Notes: generated by a model from the letters alone, not told the origin. DNA of 64,000 nt from Pseudoips prasinana (GCA_951640165.1 OX621252.1:5984501-6048500); one strand, 5' to 3'. Positions 52,027-63,500 are shown, counted from the first letter of the stretch. Made by a program: numbers and translations.

Positions 52027-52208
52027 TGGTTCATAGCCAGATGCTCTCACCGTTCCGTAAGTAATTGGTGAGGTTAAGCAACTAGGCTCGCGGTCAATCC
52101 GTGCTTCGGAGGGCACGTTAAACTGTCGGTCCCGATTGTAGCCATTAGGCTACAGTCGTTAAGCCAAGTCAGACACTACGGTAACCACTTCCCATCCGAT
52201 AAGTAAGT
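52027..52208 (+). mobile_element. 5S-rRNA-derived SINE-like repeat (copy 4, internally deleted)
   Basis: GGTTAAGCAACTAGGCTCGC and GGTCAATCCGTGCTTCGGAG; the GATGGGTGACCGCC block is deleted between them. The body (CGTTAAGCCAAGTCAGA) is kept. Confidence 0.65.
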
Positions 52209-52286
52209 AAATGAAAACTGTTTCTAGTTTCAACTCCATGATTACCAGGATTTTTTTTTCGAATTTTTAGGAAATATACAATTGTA

Positions 52287-52421
52287 CAGACGCCAGCACA
52301 TCAAGCTACCCCAATCTGTCAAATTTCCCCAATTGAAAGTGAACCTTATGCTTATGTGACAAAGTTGAAAATCTATAAAAGAAATTTGACGGATTGGAGT
52401 AGCTGGATGTGCTGGCGTCTG
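52287..52421. mobile_element. TA-flanked palindromic MITE (copy 3, 135 bp)
   Basis: Same length and ends as copy 2, with TA at 52285-52286 and 52422-52423. Centre AAGTTGAAAATCTATAAAAG is conserved in all three copies. Confidence 0.9.
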
Positions 52422-52429
52422 TACATAAT

Positions 52430-53100
52430 ACATAAATATATATAGTTAATAAATAATAAAAGAAGGAGGCTGTCAAACGCTCCTTCTTCTTAAGTCTGTC
52501 CACAGTTAAAAGGTTGAAGTTCAAATGTTACAAATAAATATCACAAAGGGAGTGTTTCTATTAAGTAAAGTTTCCGTAATTACCTTTAAAAATCATGCAA
52601 AATAATTACCTTCTCTCGAAAATAATAACACGACAAACCTTCATATTACAACAGATAATTTAATTAATACATACACCCTTTTGTAAATGAATAAGAATTT
52701 AATTAAAGTCACAGCGTTATTAAGACGTAATTACATAGACAGGTGATGTTACGAAAGACAAATTTGATTTCCCATATGCGACACTTGTTTGAGATGGGAA
52801 ATTTAAATTTTAACATTTTATTAAATTTTGGAGTGTTCGATGAAGGAGAAATTAATTTTGGGCCGAAATTTAGGAAGTAAATTAATATACTTATTGTACA
52901 CGACCAGTCTAATTTAAGTTAAACTTATTTATGAGACATTGAGTCTTACAAAACTGACTAGCTCGGTCTTTTAACATTGGTCCTTCGAGCCGGATCACTC
53001 ATCTTATCCGCACATATTTTTTGCCACAGGGCGACTTGTTGAAGGCAGAGGCATTATTAGGTAGAGTAATTTTTTTTAGTTTTATGTATAACTGTGTGGT
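52430..53100. other. No gene seen
   Basis: AT-rich, no feature. Confidence 0.4.
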
Positions 53101-53104
53101 GACG

Positions 53105-53333
53105 GCGGCAAATATCTGAATATCATCGCCCCATCTCATCCCGTGGGGGGCGTAGAAGTCGACCCGAGGGAATATCAGCCAGAAGACAGGCAGCAGATTC
53201 TTTATGAGTACTATGACCATCATATTATTGCGATCGCCAACCCGTCTACCAAGCGTGGCGATTATGGCATATCTTCTCGTTCTTGGACGAGGTTCTTGTT
53301 CAACAGTGGACTTCTTTCAGCTGTTATGATGAT
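53105..53333 (+). repeat. RTE-like LINE 3' end (family K)
   Basis: CCGTGGGGGGCGTAGAAGTC, CGTGGCGATTATGGCATATC and a tail CTTTCAGCTGTTATGATGATG. Related pieces at 58921-59110 (plus) and 59988-60095 (minus). Confidence 0.6.
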
Positions 53334-53494
53334 GTATGAAAAACTCAACATAATATGTGTGTATATTTGAGTGCATTATGTGAGCTCAACAAATACTATA
53401 TGTTTATTTATTTATTTAATTAACGACATCCAATAGCTGTCACATCCTCTTAAATCTAATAATATATGTTTTTAACACTAAAGTAATACAGTGC

Positions 53495-53590
53495 GTAAAG
53501 GACAGATATTTGTGTGCATGAACATGTCTGTTTGCTCTAAGTCTGGGTGTAGGACTTAGAACAAACAGATGTTCGTACACATGTTAACTC
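53495..53590 (+). repeat. SINE B fragment with fold-back arms
   Basis: TGTGTGCATGAACATGTCTG...CTAAGTC (53511-53543) is followed after nine bases by its inverted copy (53553-53584). Confidence 0.75.
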
Positions 53591-54062
53591 TTTTGGGCGG
53601 AAAATATATAACTGATTCGAAACAGAGGTCTTTATAAGCTGTAACATGCCTTTTTATCCTGATAAAATATTGATATACAGAATAGGATTGCTTATAAGTA
53701 TTAATTCAAAAATGAAGCCCTTGAGATGGGATTTGTGAACTCCCCTTCTGTGAATTTTAAGCCTACTACTACCTACTTACGAGTTCTATGATCCGAATGG
53801 AACCACATTTAAACACCCCACGTTTTCGATTTATCTCCCTAATTTTGGCCTATTATAAAATCTAACAGACTTCAGCGCGCCTAAAAAGCTTGGAATCAGA
53901 ACACGATACATCATTAATGATATAGCCGGATTTCAGTTACAACTGCCAATCTCAATATAGACTAGCCAACTACGCAGGCATATTGTCATTGTATTTCTAT
54001 CTAACGTGGTTGTAATAAATTGTAATAATTTAAAAAAACACGCTTTTAGCATGCACTAAGGC

Positions 54063-54318
54063 ATTGGATTTAGGTTACGTGATAATTTCTTGCGTATCCC
54101 TTTCAGCAAACCCTTTTATTTGATACCCATAAAATGGGGATGCATTTCAAATAGCCTGTCCGCCATCTTGGACGTCCGCCATATTGGATTTAAGTCACGT
54201 GACTATTTTTTTCGTATTCCTGACAGCAAACCCTTTCATGTGATATCCATATCATGGTGGTGGATTTCAAACAGCCAGTCCGCCATCTTGGGGAGGTCGC
54301 CATATTGGATTTGTAATG
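54063..54318. repeat. Two-unit ~120-bp duplication
   Basis: Each unit contains a block like GCAAACCCTTT, CCGCCATCTTGG and CATATTGGATTT (54106-54190 and 54227-54316). Units differ at many sites, so the duplication is old. Confidence 0.65.
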
Positions 54319-54467
54319 ACGTTTCTTAGCTATTCATGTATTGTCATCAGAACTTAGAGCGTGTGCAAAATTTCATCCTAATGACCGGGAAGTGGGTCAA
54401 ATTAAGATCACAAGATTTTATTACATACATAGTTACAAGTGAAGGTAATAAAAGCGTATTAATAAAA

Positions 54468-54600
54468 AGGACAATGGTCTAGCGGTTAATGTATTTGACT
54501 GCTAAGCTAGAGGTCGAAGCTTCGATCACCACCCATGACAAATCTTTGTTTGCACGATTATTTGTTCTACGTCTGAGAGTAATAAATCATAATATTTATA
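54468..54600 (+). mobile_element. tRNA-Ser-like SINE head
   Basis: GGTCTAGCGGTTAATGTATT (A-box-like), GACTGCTAAGC placing GCT in the anticodon loop, and a damaged B box (GGTCGAAGCTTCGATC). The following AATCTTTGTTTGCACGATTA resembles the SINE B body, so it is a retroposon, not a tRNA gene. Confidence 0.55.
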
Positions 54601-54655
54601 CTTACGTGAAGCAAAATCTTTCTAACCTTTTACACGAAAATTTTGTGAATAACGA

Positions 54656-54690
54656 TTCCAAATTTCATACTCCTCGTATGAAATTTGGAA
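54656..54690. repeat. Perfect 15-bp hairpin
   Basis: TTCCAAATTTCATAC and its inverse around TCCTC. Confidence 0.85.
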
Positions 54691-54867
54691 CAGTTATCCA
54701 CGTAACTTTCATGTAATTCGTGGGTTAAAGTTTTTATGGAGAAGGATGTGTTTAAAAAAATAGCAATATTAAAAATTGTCATAAAAATAATGTTACAACA
54801 TGCCATTGTATATTTTATATAGTTATCTGACAGATATACCTAATGAAAAATGAACTGCACGTAGCGC

Positions 54868-54970
54868 ATGCAGCGCTTAAGACAGTCGCCTGAGGCCACT
54901 TCGTGTACTGGGCTCGATTGCCGCACAGGACTACTATTTGTATGACTCATAAATTGTTGTTCTGATTCTG
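54868..54970 (+). repeat. tRNA-like SINE fragment
   Basis: GCGCTTAAGACAGTCGCCTG, a B-box-like TGGGCTCGATTGCC, and TATTTGTATGACTCATAAAT; a diverged SINE head. Confidence 0.45.
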
Positions 54971-55069
54971 TATGTACTGTACTTGGTGGCCGTCAATTAC
55001 ATGTTTGTAAAGTACCAAGCATGGTTTTTTTTATAACCCAATCAAGATGTCAAGAAATTAATACACCAC

Positions 55070-55735
55070 ATACAGATATTAAAAAACAAATGCAGAATAG
55101 TCCAGGAGTGTATGAGAGCAAATACAGGTGCACTCTCTATCCCTCACTTTCGTGATCCGAAAGAACGGCTATCTGACACAACTGGAGAGAGATCAGGTAC
55201 AGTACTGAATGCTTTATGTAGTCTCCGAGGCGTATAACAACGCCAACTCTCAGAGTTCTGGCTGCTACTGTTTATTATTTGCGATAAAAACGCCTATAAC
55301 AACTTTTGGCCTGACCGGGGAATGACGAGAGTACGACCGCGAACGCGTCGCGACCACCAACGCCCTCCATGACCCTTAGTTTGCAAATCGTATCGATAAA
55401 AAGCCCCCTCAACGCGGAGGGGGCCGCGTCATGTTATTAACGTAGAGCGAAAGTTGCACAAAACTCCCTAAAATGATGATCTCTGCCCTCTCTCCGCCAG
55501 TAATCGCCCAGAGTCGAGGTTCGAACCCCACAGGGGGTGCCCTCCGGCGTGGGTTACTTAATTGCTAGACAGCTTGAGCCCTCTGCTCGCCTCTATAGTC
55601 CGGTGAAGTAGTGAAAGCCTCCTAGGCTAACTATAGCGTCACGTCAAAAAAAAATGACCGGGTAATCGTTGTCAGGACCACATTATCTGCAGTAGAATAC
55701 GCTACCGCTAGACCAACAGTCATCACTTCAATAAC
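55070..55735 (-). mobile_element. SINE family C split by SINE D
   Basis: SINE C body at 55070-55323 (GGTGCACTCTCTATCCCTCA, GTCTCCGAGGCGTATAACAA) and its tRNA head at 55655-55735 (GAATACGCTACCGCTAGACC) are separated by 331 bp of SINE D. Confidence 0.8.
55324..55654 (+). mobile_element. SINE-like family D (copy 2) with 12-bp target-site duplication
   Basis: Starts GACGAGAGTACGACCGCGAA and ends in nine A's. It is flanked by TGACCGGGGAAT (55312-55323) and TGACCGGGTAAT (55655-55666), one mismatch apart. A B-box-like GAGGTTCGAACCCC lies inside, far from the 5' end. Confidence 0.88.
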
Positions 55736-55739
55736 CAAT

Positions 55740-56105
55740 AATAAATTTCAAATCAAATGGGTGACAATGTGAGGAAAAAAGGTCTGGCCTCACCAGTACT
55801 CAGTTGTATGGTTGTATCTGACAGTTAGGTAATTGAAAGCATTTTAAGTACCTACCATTGAAATCCTCAATCAGGGCCTATTGTGAGCCGAATTATTTAA
55901 TTTTGAATCCCCCATTGTAATGATAAATTTATATGTCAAGTGCAAGATTAGTAATTGGTTTTGAGGTATAATTAATGAAGTTGTTAATCTTGTAGGAGTT
56001 CGAAACTTAAAGTCAAAGATAAATAATTTTAGACACATATTTTATTTATTTACTTTAATTTAAACGGTATAACACCAAAATTACAGTAATTAAACATAAT
56101 TAATA
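55740..56105. other. No gene seen
   Basis: No supported feature. Confidence 0.4.
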
Positions 56106-56106
56106 A

Positions 56107-56430
56107 TGTGATCCTAGCCGAATTTCGGCCACGACGACTAGTCTCAACAGAGATTAGCCATCTGCGTGGGACATGTTATAGTGCTCAAGTGTGTACGCAA
56201 ACACAGGAGCACTTTCTATTCCACCATTCTCATTATCTGATGGGACGCCTAGCAACACGACCGGAAAGAGGTCAGGTACTGGACCGACGGCTTAATGTGC
56301 TCTCCGAGGTACGGGGTATAATACCGCCAACTCCCAGACTTCGGGCTGATGCTGAGAAATTTTTCTTTTTCCCAAAATCACTTTTGACACGACCCAGGAT
56401 GTGAACCCAGGGCCTCGTTCTCTGAGGGTG
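56107..56430 (-). mobile_element. SINE family C
   Basis: Near full-length minus-strand copy (CCGAATTTCGGCCACGACGA, GGTACGGGGTATAATACCGC, B box GTGAACCCAGGGCC). Confidence 0.82.
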
Positions 56431-56431
56431 A

Positions 56432-57535
56432 TAAAGATAATTATTACAATGATAAATTAAAATATTAATAAGCGAATATAAACATTGATTTGAAAACACA
56501 ATCATACACCATTCTCACAGAAACGCAAACATTCTGACAATATATCCGACCATCCTTCGGCAAACAAATCACGGTCAGGATTAACACACAGGAGAGACTT
56601 TAAAGATTCGTATTAGATCTCCGTAAATTGGTTTCTGAATTTCGGATTAAACTAAAGTGATTACTACCTATTAGTCTCTCTACTAGAAAATTGTATAGAA
56701 GTGAAAGAGTATGATCATTCCGGCAACGATGTATTCATATTCATCGTATACCTATTCATATTTAAAATTTCATACTAAGTTAAAGTGAAAATACTGCAAA
56801 GAAGTGAAATATACTCTTTCACTTCTTTGCAGTATTCTATTTACTTCAGCAACTCTTTCTTTACTTCATAATTAGTGTTCAATTCATAAAACATGCTCAA
56901 TGATTCTTATAGACTATATTATGGGCTACTTTTATATTAAAAAAAATATATGGGGTCATTGTTAAAGCGTTTCCTATAGATAAAAAAGTATAATCTAAGT
57001 ATAAGGTCGGTTAAGAATGATTTCATTTTTCCATCAATCTTATCGAGATAGCTCAGATCGCCGAAAAATCTCGAGCTGAAAATGGCTGCGCGTTCTACTA
57101 ATTTCCTTGACACATCTTTTTACAGTTCAAACTGTTTTATTGTGGAATGCGCTGCCTACAGCAGTAAGACGTGTACAGAGTTTTTATTATATATAATTCC
57201 AGAGCTATGTCTAGAATTATTTATCTATTACAGCACATTGGGTGAAGCACGCTGAGAGGCAGACTTAGTATTAGGATTCCGTTGGCACACTGTGTACGGA
57301 ACCTTAAATATCTAAAAAAAATTAACCTGAATCGTCAAGTTACTCTTCTCTTACTTTCTGTTACGTAATGGTGATTTCAACGCTTTGTAAGCAATGAAAT
57401 CACCATAACTCTTAATTTAAATTTAATCCAAGATCAAAACGTAAAAAATGTCACTGAAAAATATTTAAGTACCCAAAGGCTGTAAGTCATTAAAGCTTAT
57501 CTGTAATAGTATTCGTTAGACGACATTAAACAATG
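56432..57535. other. No gene; two hairpins
   Basis: Besides the palindrome at 56790-56836, a 12-bp stem (ATGGTGATTTCA / TGAAATCACCAT, 57368-57379 and 57394-57405) is present. No coding signal. Confidence 0.4.
56790..56836. repeat. Perfect 20-bp-arm palindrome
   Basis: AATACTGCAAAGAAGTGAAA (56790-56809) and its exact inverse (56817-56836) around TATACTC. Confidence 0.9.
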
Positions 57536-57539
57536 TTTA

Positions 57540-58023
57540 CCCTCCATGTTTAGCTTCACGGCGGAGATTACACAAGGAGGGTAGCAGATTAAAAAAAATA
57601 TAGCACGCGCCTTGTGCAACGGTGTGTTTGCTCCACTTGTGCTATAAGAATAGACCCATAACTAGCGTCAGACTCACATGTTGAATCTCATCTCATAGAC
57701 TATAATAAATATAATAAATTAGCTAAGGTAGGCTTGAAGGCTAGGTCTCAGGCTGAGTCGTAGCCTTTAAGCCTGGTGCCTTATGATTAGAAGTAGTTTT
57801 AAAACTTGTTTTGTAACTATTAAGAATTGTTTCAGTTATATTATTAGATACTAAAATTGTGTTAATTTTGTTAAAACTCGGTGCTCGGTAATGTCCGATC
57901 ATCGTATTATGTACTTGATTCGTTGTTATTTAATAGCTATAACTTAGTGTTGTATTGTATTAGGACGACATTGTCATGTTATTTGTGTACAAAGTCCTTT
58001 AATAAAGATTAAAAAGAAAAAAA
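57540..58023 (+). repeat. Retroposon 3' UTR with poly(A)
   Basis: Ends CCTTTAATAAAGATTAAAAA with an A-rich tail (58007-58024), the form of a poly(A)-tailed retroposon or processed transcript. No ORF upstream. Confidence 0.45.
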
Positions 58024-58026
58024 AAC

Positions 58027-58240
58027 TCATAGACTCACACCTGTTTCCCAGAGGGGTAGGCAGAGACAACGGATTTTCATTTGTCACGATCTTTGCACAC
58101 CTCTTTTGCCTCGTTTACTGTCTATATTCTTCATACACGCTCGTCGGTTTAGGGTACCTCTGAACCTTCAGTTTGTATTTGCATCGATGAAATAACTTCT
58201 CCGATTCTCATCCCGTGGATCACGTAGAAGACTTCATTTC
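58027..58240 (-). repeat. Probable retroposon fragment
   Basis: CACCTGTTTCCCAGAGGGGT, GGCAGAGACAACGGATTTTC and ATCCCGTGGATCACGTAGAA look like a dispersed lepidopteran repeat known to me from memory; no second copy here except a short match near 53130. Confidence 0.4.
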
Positions 58241-58253
58241 ATTTATTTATTGA

Positions 58254-58562
58254 CTAGCTGTGCCCGCGACTTCGTCCGCGTCTTAATTAGTTAATTTTGA
58301 TTTTTAGTAAAATAAATGACTTTTTCTAGAATATAAGTAGCCTAAGTTACTCCTTATTACATCAGCTACCTGCCAATAAAAGTCCCGTCAAAATCGGTCC
58401 AGCGGTTTCAGAGATTAGCCGGAACAAAGAGACAGACAGACAGACAAAAATTTAAAAAAATGTTAATTTGGTGTATGTACCGTATATATATTCATATTTA
58501 TGTAGTAAAAATCGGTTATTTCAATATTACAAACACACTCCAATTTTATTTATTTGTATAGA
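58254..58562 (-). mobile_element. Helitron-like non-autonomous element
   Basis: On the minus strand it starts TCTATACAAATAAATAAAAT after an A and ends GGGCACAGCTAG before a T. Contains TTGTCTGTCTGTCTGTCTC. Confidence 0.65.
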
Positions 58563-58669
58563 TAACAACAGTTACAAGTCAGAGCATCACAATTTACAAT
58601 TAATAATTTTATAAATAAATAATAATAATTCGTGTACAAACAAATAATTTATGTCGCAATATTAAATAA

Positions 58670-58900
58670 CTAATAGGCAGTAAATGAAGTCATAAGTAAT
58701 TTCATAAACTCCAAGTCAAAATCGTAGAATTCTTTATATATCAGCCAAATTTTGAGCCGACTTTTGAATATCATGGTGGAAACTGCATCTTTGATCTGAC
58801 CTGGTAGCCGGTTATAAACGCCAGGTCCAATTACTTGGACCGTTTTATCTGACTTGCAAAGTTTATGTTTATTTGTACGTAGCCTGTGCCTGTGTCGAGT
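58670..58900 (-). pseudogene. LINE ORF2 C-terminus
   Basis: The minus-strand open frame HRHRLRTNKHKLCKSDKT, then VQVIGPGVYNRLPGQIKDAV and STMIFKSRLKIWLIYKEFY, ending TAG at 58672-58670. The 'G...YN.LP..I' pattern is a LINE ORF2 terminus. Intact over about 75 codons. Confidence 0.68.
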
Positions 58901-58920
58901 GTTGTAAATATGTTGTAATT

Positions 58921-59110
58921 ATTCCTGAGGGAATATCCACCAGAAGACGGTCAGTAATGAGTCTGTGTACTATGACTATCATACTGTGATTTCCGTCTGT
59001 TAAGCGTGGCGATAGTGGCGTTTGCTCTCTAATGATGGACACAGTTCCATTGTGGAACTCTTTGAGACGGCCTTTGTACAACTGTTATCGTCATATAGCT
59101 GACCTGATGA
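58921..59110 (+). repeat. RTE-like LINE 3' end (family K), decayed
   Basis: GAATATCCACCAGAAGACGG, TAAGCGTGGCGATAGTGGCG and GCTGACCTGATGAT follow 53150-53335. Confidence 0.55.
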
Positions 59111-59572
59111 TTATCAATTATGTTGAATACAGAATATTGTAGGAAATGTCTGACTTAATAAAATAAATGTCGGATTAAATTTTGATTCCTTCCTGTCTAA
59201 AGATCTATAATGAACAAACCTCAGACTTAAGGGGCGATTCGATCGAAGGTGCCGGGGTGTTTTAATAAACGGAAAACTGATTTATAGCTTCGAAATAGGA
59301 ATTTTCCGGTGGCACAACCTCTATGTTGCGGTGATATTGATAATTGCACAGTCATCCGGCCGAAAATTTGGGGGAAGAAGCAAGTGAGAAAAGTTTTTTT
59401 TTTACTGAAGATTTATGGTACGTAGACAGATTTTTTAAAGAAACTCCCGAGATAAAAAGTGACTTATTGATATCGGATTTTTGGCGCATATTTGGTAAAT
59501 CGGGGCGTCAGGAAACGTAAAAATTGAACAAATAACATTTGTTGCTTCAGGTGTGTATTGATAGCAATAATT

Positions 59573-59870
59573 TAAAATAAATAAATAAATAATTTATTTT
59601 CCATTCATAAAATTAGTACTACATCTAGTGTTTGAAGTGACCTTTAGGCAAAAATTGCTTATGTTAGGGCACTTCGCTCTTCCAAAACTTAAATATACAC
59701 GATCAACCTACTAACAATTTAATTAAAATCTTAATAGTTAAAAGATTTAAATTTTTTAATTGACATAAAAAAGATAAGTATGCCAGATTGATAATGACAA
59801 AAATTTACAATGCATATTTTTTCAATAAAATAAAATACAACTTATATTATACATAGTCTAGTTCGTAATT
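59573..59870 (-). repeat. LINE 3'-UTR fragment
   Basis: On the minus strand, GGAAGAGCGAAGTGCCCTAA then a terminal TTTA/AAAT repeat (59575-59595). No coding sequence. Confidence 0.45.
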
Positions 59871-59987
59871 TACGAACGCCCATTTGCAGCTACATTCCGC
59901 TGTTAATTTCTGCTGGAAAAACTGAACAATATTGCGTGATAATTGCTATTGATAGAAAACTCTTCGACTCCGAGCTGCTCATTATAA

Positions 59988-60095
59988 CAGCTGTAAGAAG
60001 TCCACTGCTGGAAAATAGCCTCTCCCAAGAATCATCTTGGGGATATGCCATAATCGCCACGCTTGGCAGACGGGTTGGCGATCGCAGTATTTTAG
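59988..60095 (-). repeat. RTE-like LINE 3' end (family K)
   Basis: GTCCACTGCTGGAAAATAGC and CCATAATCGCCACGCTTGGC are the inverse of the family K end at 53225-53320. Confidence 0.6.
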
Positions 60096-60164
60096 AGAAT
60101 TTAATAGATATTTGATAATTTAATAGAATGTAATAGAATAGAATAAAATTGTATTTTAGATAAT

Positions 60165-60325
60165 TGGTCTCAGTCATGGATGTTTTCGATGTATTTAAGT
60201 ATTTATCTATCTATATAAGTAGGTTCTATATCGTCGCCTGGTACCCATAGTACAAGCTTTGCTTAGTTTGGGCCTAGAATGATCTGTGTGACATTGTCCC
60301 TAGATATTATTGTTATTATTATATA
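60165..60325 (+). mobile_element. SINE family A, 5'-truncated
   Basis: CATGGATGTTTTCGATGTAT to GTGACATTGTCCCTAGATAT and ATT repeats. Confidence 0.8.
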
Positions 60326-60326
60326 T

Positions 60327-60553
60327 TCACCTACAAAGTGTAGGTGTACTTCTACTTAATATTTGATACCTACTTTTTCTGTTTCTTTTAATCTTACTCC
60401 TTTTACTGAACTTGTTTCACCTTTTACCCGTTTTCATTTCATTCAACTCTTCCCCATACTAAGGTTGCCTGTAAGAAATCGCAGCTAAATATTGATCTTC
60501 TTTTTTTGTTATTCATTTGGTGTACAATAAAGAGTATTGTAATAATAATAATA

Positions 60554-60587
<34 letters not shown>
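60327..60587 (+). repeat. CR1-like LINE 3' end with TAA and poly(A) tail
   Basis: AAGGTTGCCTGTAAGAAATC and TTGGTGTACAATAAAGAGTA match the LINE at 27.0 kb; the tail is TAA repeats (to about 60556), then about 32 A's. The next LINE starts directly after it. Confidence 0.7.
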
Positions 60588-60589
<2 letters not shown>

Positions 60590-63500
60590 AGTGTCAGCAG
60601 TGACGGTTGTTATTTTTTCAATTTTATTAATATTTATTGTTTAAATTATTATCTCTCGTATTATATTACTTGCAAACTTGAAATTATTGTGTATAATCTA
60701 TTTTAAATTTTAACATACAACTACGGCTGATTAGAAATACAAGAAATAATTAAAATATGCATCGACGTTGGTACTACATACAGTTTGACATGAGTGAAAG
60801 TGACAGATATCACAATGAAAATCAATATCCATACAGACAATAATGTTATAAACAACCAAAATGCTGTCCAGACGGAGAGCACGAGCAAGACCCCCGGACT
60901 CATCGCCGCGTCGCTCCACCACCCAAGCGTTTGATACCGTCCCAGTGGTGGTTTCGCCAAACTCCACCGCGAACAACGATGACGATGAATATTTTTCTCC
61001 GCCGACGTCGTCTCCACCAATACGGCGGCGAAGAGCCCGGCCACCGCGAGAATTGGGACTTACGAGGCAACCAGCCCCGAGCAGGGTCCCCGCTCCCGGT
61101 GGTAATGTGCAGCGCATGCGATGGACTAACTCCATTAATGAAAATGTGATGCGCGCATATTTTGAGGCTACAGAGGGGGGTACTCAACTTACTGCATATC
61201 GTGCTCGAATGCTGTCTTTTTTCCAGGTACTTGAACCAACTGTGAACGTATCGGCACAGCGACTTTCGGATCAGGTACGGGTTATTCAGCGTAATAATAT
61301 GTTGAACGATACCGTGCTTGATCAGCTTCGCTCGGAGGCCCTCAATAGCCGTATTATTCCCGTCCCGCCCGTGGCCCAAACATTCACCATGGCCCCACCG
61401 CATTCTGTCGCTAGTGCGGGAGACGATGGGGATGATATGACTACTGACGTAAGTATTACATTGTACAATGAAATAAGAAGCACCTTAGAGGTTGTGGTTC
61501 GAGAATATCGGTCCGTGCCAAATAATCTCAAACCACGGTTGCCGCGCTTGCCCATGCATAATAAAAATAAAACATTAGTGTGCACCCTAGATTCGATCAT
61601 GGCAGAATACTTTGCCACTAGTGAAGACCTCACGGATATACATGCTCTCCTGTATTGCGCGGCTATTACCGCATGTCGTGTAGCACGAGTCAAGTTCCCT
61701 GATTATGATGGAGCTACACGACCGAGATCTGCTGTACCAACCTGGCAGTGCAGGATTGAGCGGCGTATCCGTGAGGCTAGGGTGCTCATTGACAAGCTTC
61801 GATCCTTTCAAGAGGGTAACACCCGTCCTCGAGTCATGCGCTTTGTAAAGAAGGTATTTATGGGGACTGATATTAGTCCCCGCGACTACATATCACATGT
61901 TCCAGAGCGCATAGATTTCTTAAAACAAAAAATTTATGCATGGGCTAGTCGTATTCGGAGATATAAAAAACGCGTGGATCGATATTCCCAAAACCACAAA
62001 TTCCAAAAGGACCAGAGATGGGTATATAAATTGTGGGAGCAGACTGAACAACGGACTAACGGCGATGGGCCCCGGCCAGATAGTGACGCCATGATATCTT
62101 TTTGGCGTAATATCTGGTCGGTACCCATCGCTCACTCCGAGGGCGATTGGATGGGGGTCGTTAAACGTGTGTGTGAGCCTATTGAAGAAATGGATCGTAC
62201 TTCTATCACACCCGACGACGTAGCTAGTGCAGTCTACCGTTTATCTAACTGGAAATCTCCAGGGCCAGATGGACTGCACAATTTTTGGTTAAAATGGCTA
62301 CGTAGCTCTCACGAATATTTGGCGACCAAATTCCAGTCGGCTTTAGAGTCAGGTTCGCTCCCACAATTTATGACCACAGGTGTAACCCACTTGATCCATA
62401 AGTCAGGTAGTACCGCGGAACCCAAGAACTATAGACCAATTACTTGTCTTCCAACTATATACAAAATTTTAACATCAATATTAAAAACCAAAATCTGCAA
62501 TCACATCGACCGAAATGCAATTATATCTACAGCTCAAAATGGATGTAGAAATGGGTCCCGCGGTACTAAGGAATTGCTTCTTATTGACACGGCTATTTGC
62601 CAGCAGGCACGCCGAAACCGAAAAGATCTGTCGACATGCTGGATAGATTACAAGAAGGCCTATGATTCCGTGCCCCATACTTGGCTTATGAGAGTGCTGG
62701 AATTGTATAAAATAAATACAATTGTACGTACCTTCCTGAGGACATGTATGGAGCAGTGGAGCACAGTCCTTCTCAATCCAGGATCTCGCCAGATCTTGGG
62801 GAACGGTGAGCCTATAAGGATAGAACGGGGAATCTTTCAGGGCGACAGTTTGAGCCCATTGTGGTTTTGCCTAGCTCTGAACCCTCTGAGCACACTACTA
62901 GAGGATTCTGGGTTAGGTTATCGACTGCGGAGAGGAGGTCAAGTAATATCACACCTCCTTTACATGGATGACTTAAAGTTATTTGCCTCTAGCAATCTTC
63001 ACTTGTCAGCGTTACTGAAGCTCACAGAAAACTTCAGTAGCTCTATCAGAATGGAGTTTGGTATTGACAAATGTGCAGTCATGCATGCAAAACGAGGGAA
63101 GATAGTGGAATCTGAGAGCACCCAACTCTCAGCTTCCATTAACTTAGTAGCCCTCTCTGCAACCGAAACCTACAAGTACTTGGGTATGTCACAGGCATTA
63201 GGCATCAAAGAGGCTGACATGAAGGAGTCATTGCGGGGGCGCTTCTTGGGCCGCTTGACAAAAGTGCTGAAAAGCCTTTTGTCGGGAGGGAACAAAGTGC
63301 GTGCTTACAATGGCTGGGTCATGCCAGTCTTGTTGTACTCCTTTGGAATACTCAAGTGGACTCAAACTGAGCTAGACGCCCTGGACCGAACAGTCCGATC
63401 GCGGCTGACATCACATCGGATGCATCACCCCCGCTCTTCTGTGATGAGATTGTACATCCCGCGGAAATGTGGTGGTCGTGGCTTTTTAAATGCTAAAACT

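Noticed and set aside
60721..62678. Several minus-strand open frames of 60-167 codons
   Set aside because: They are antisense shadows of the intact plus-strand LINE ORF starting at 60861.
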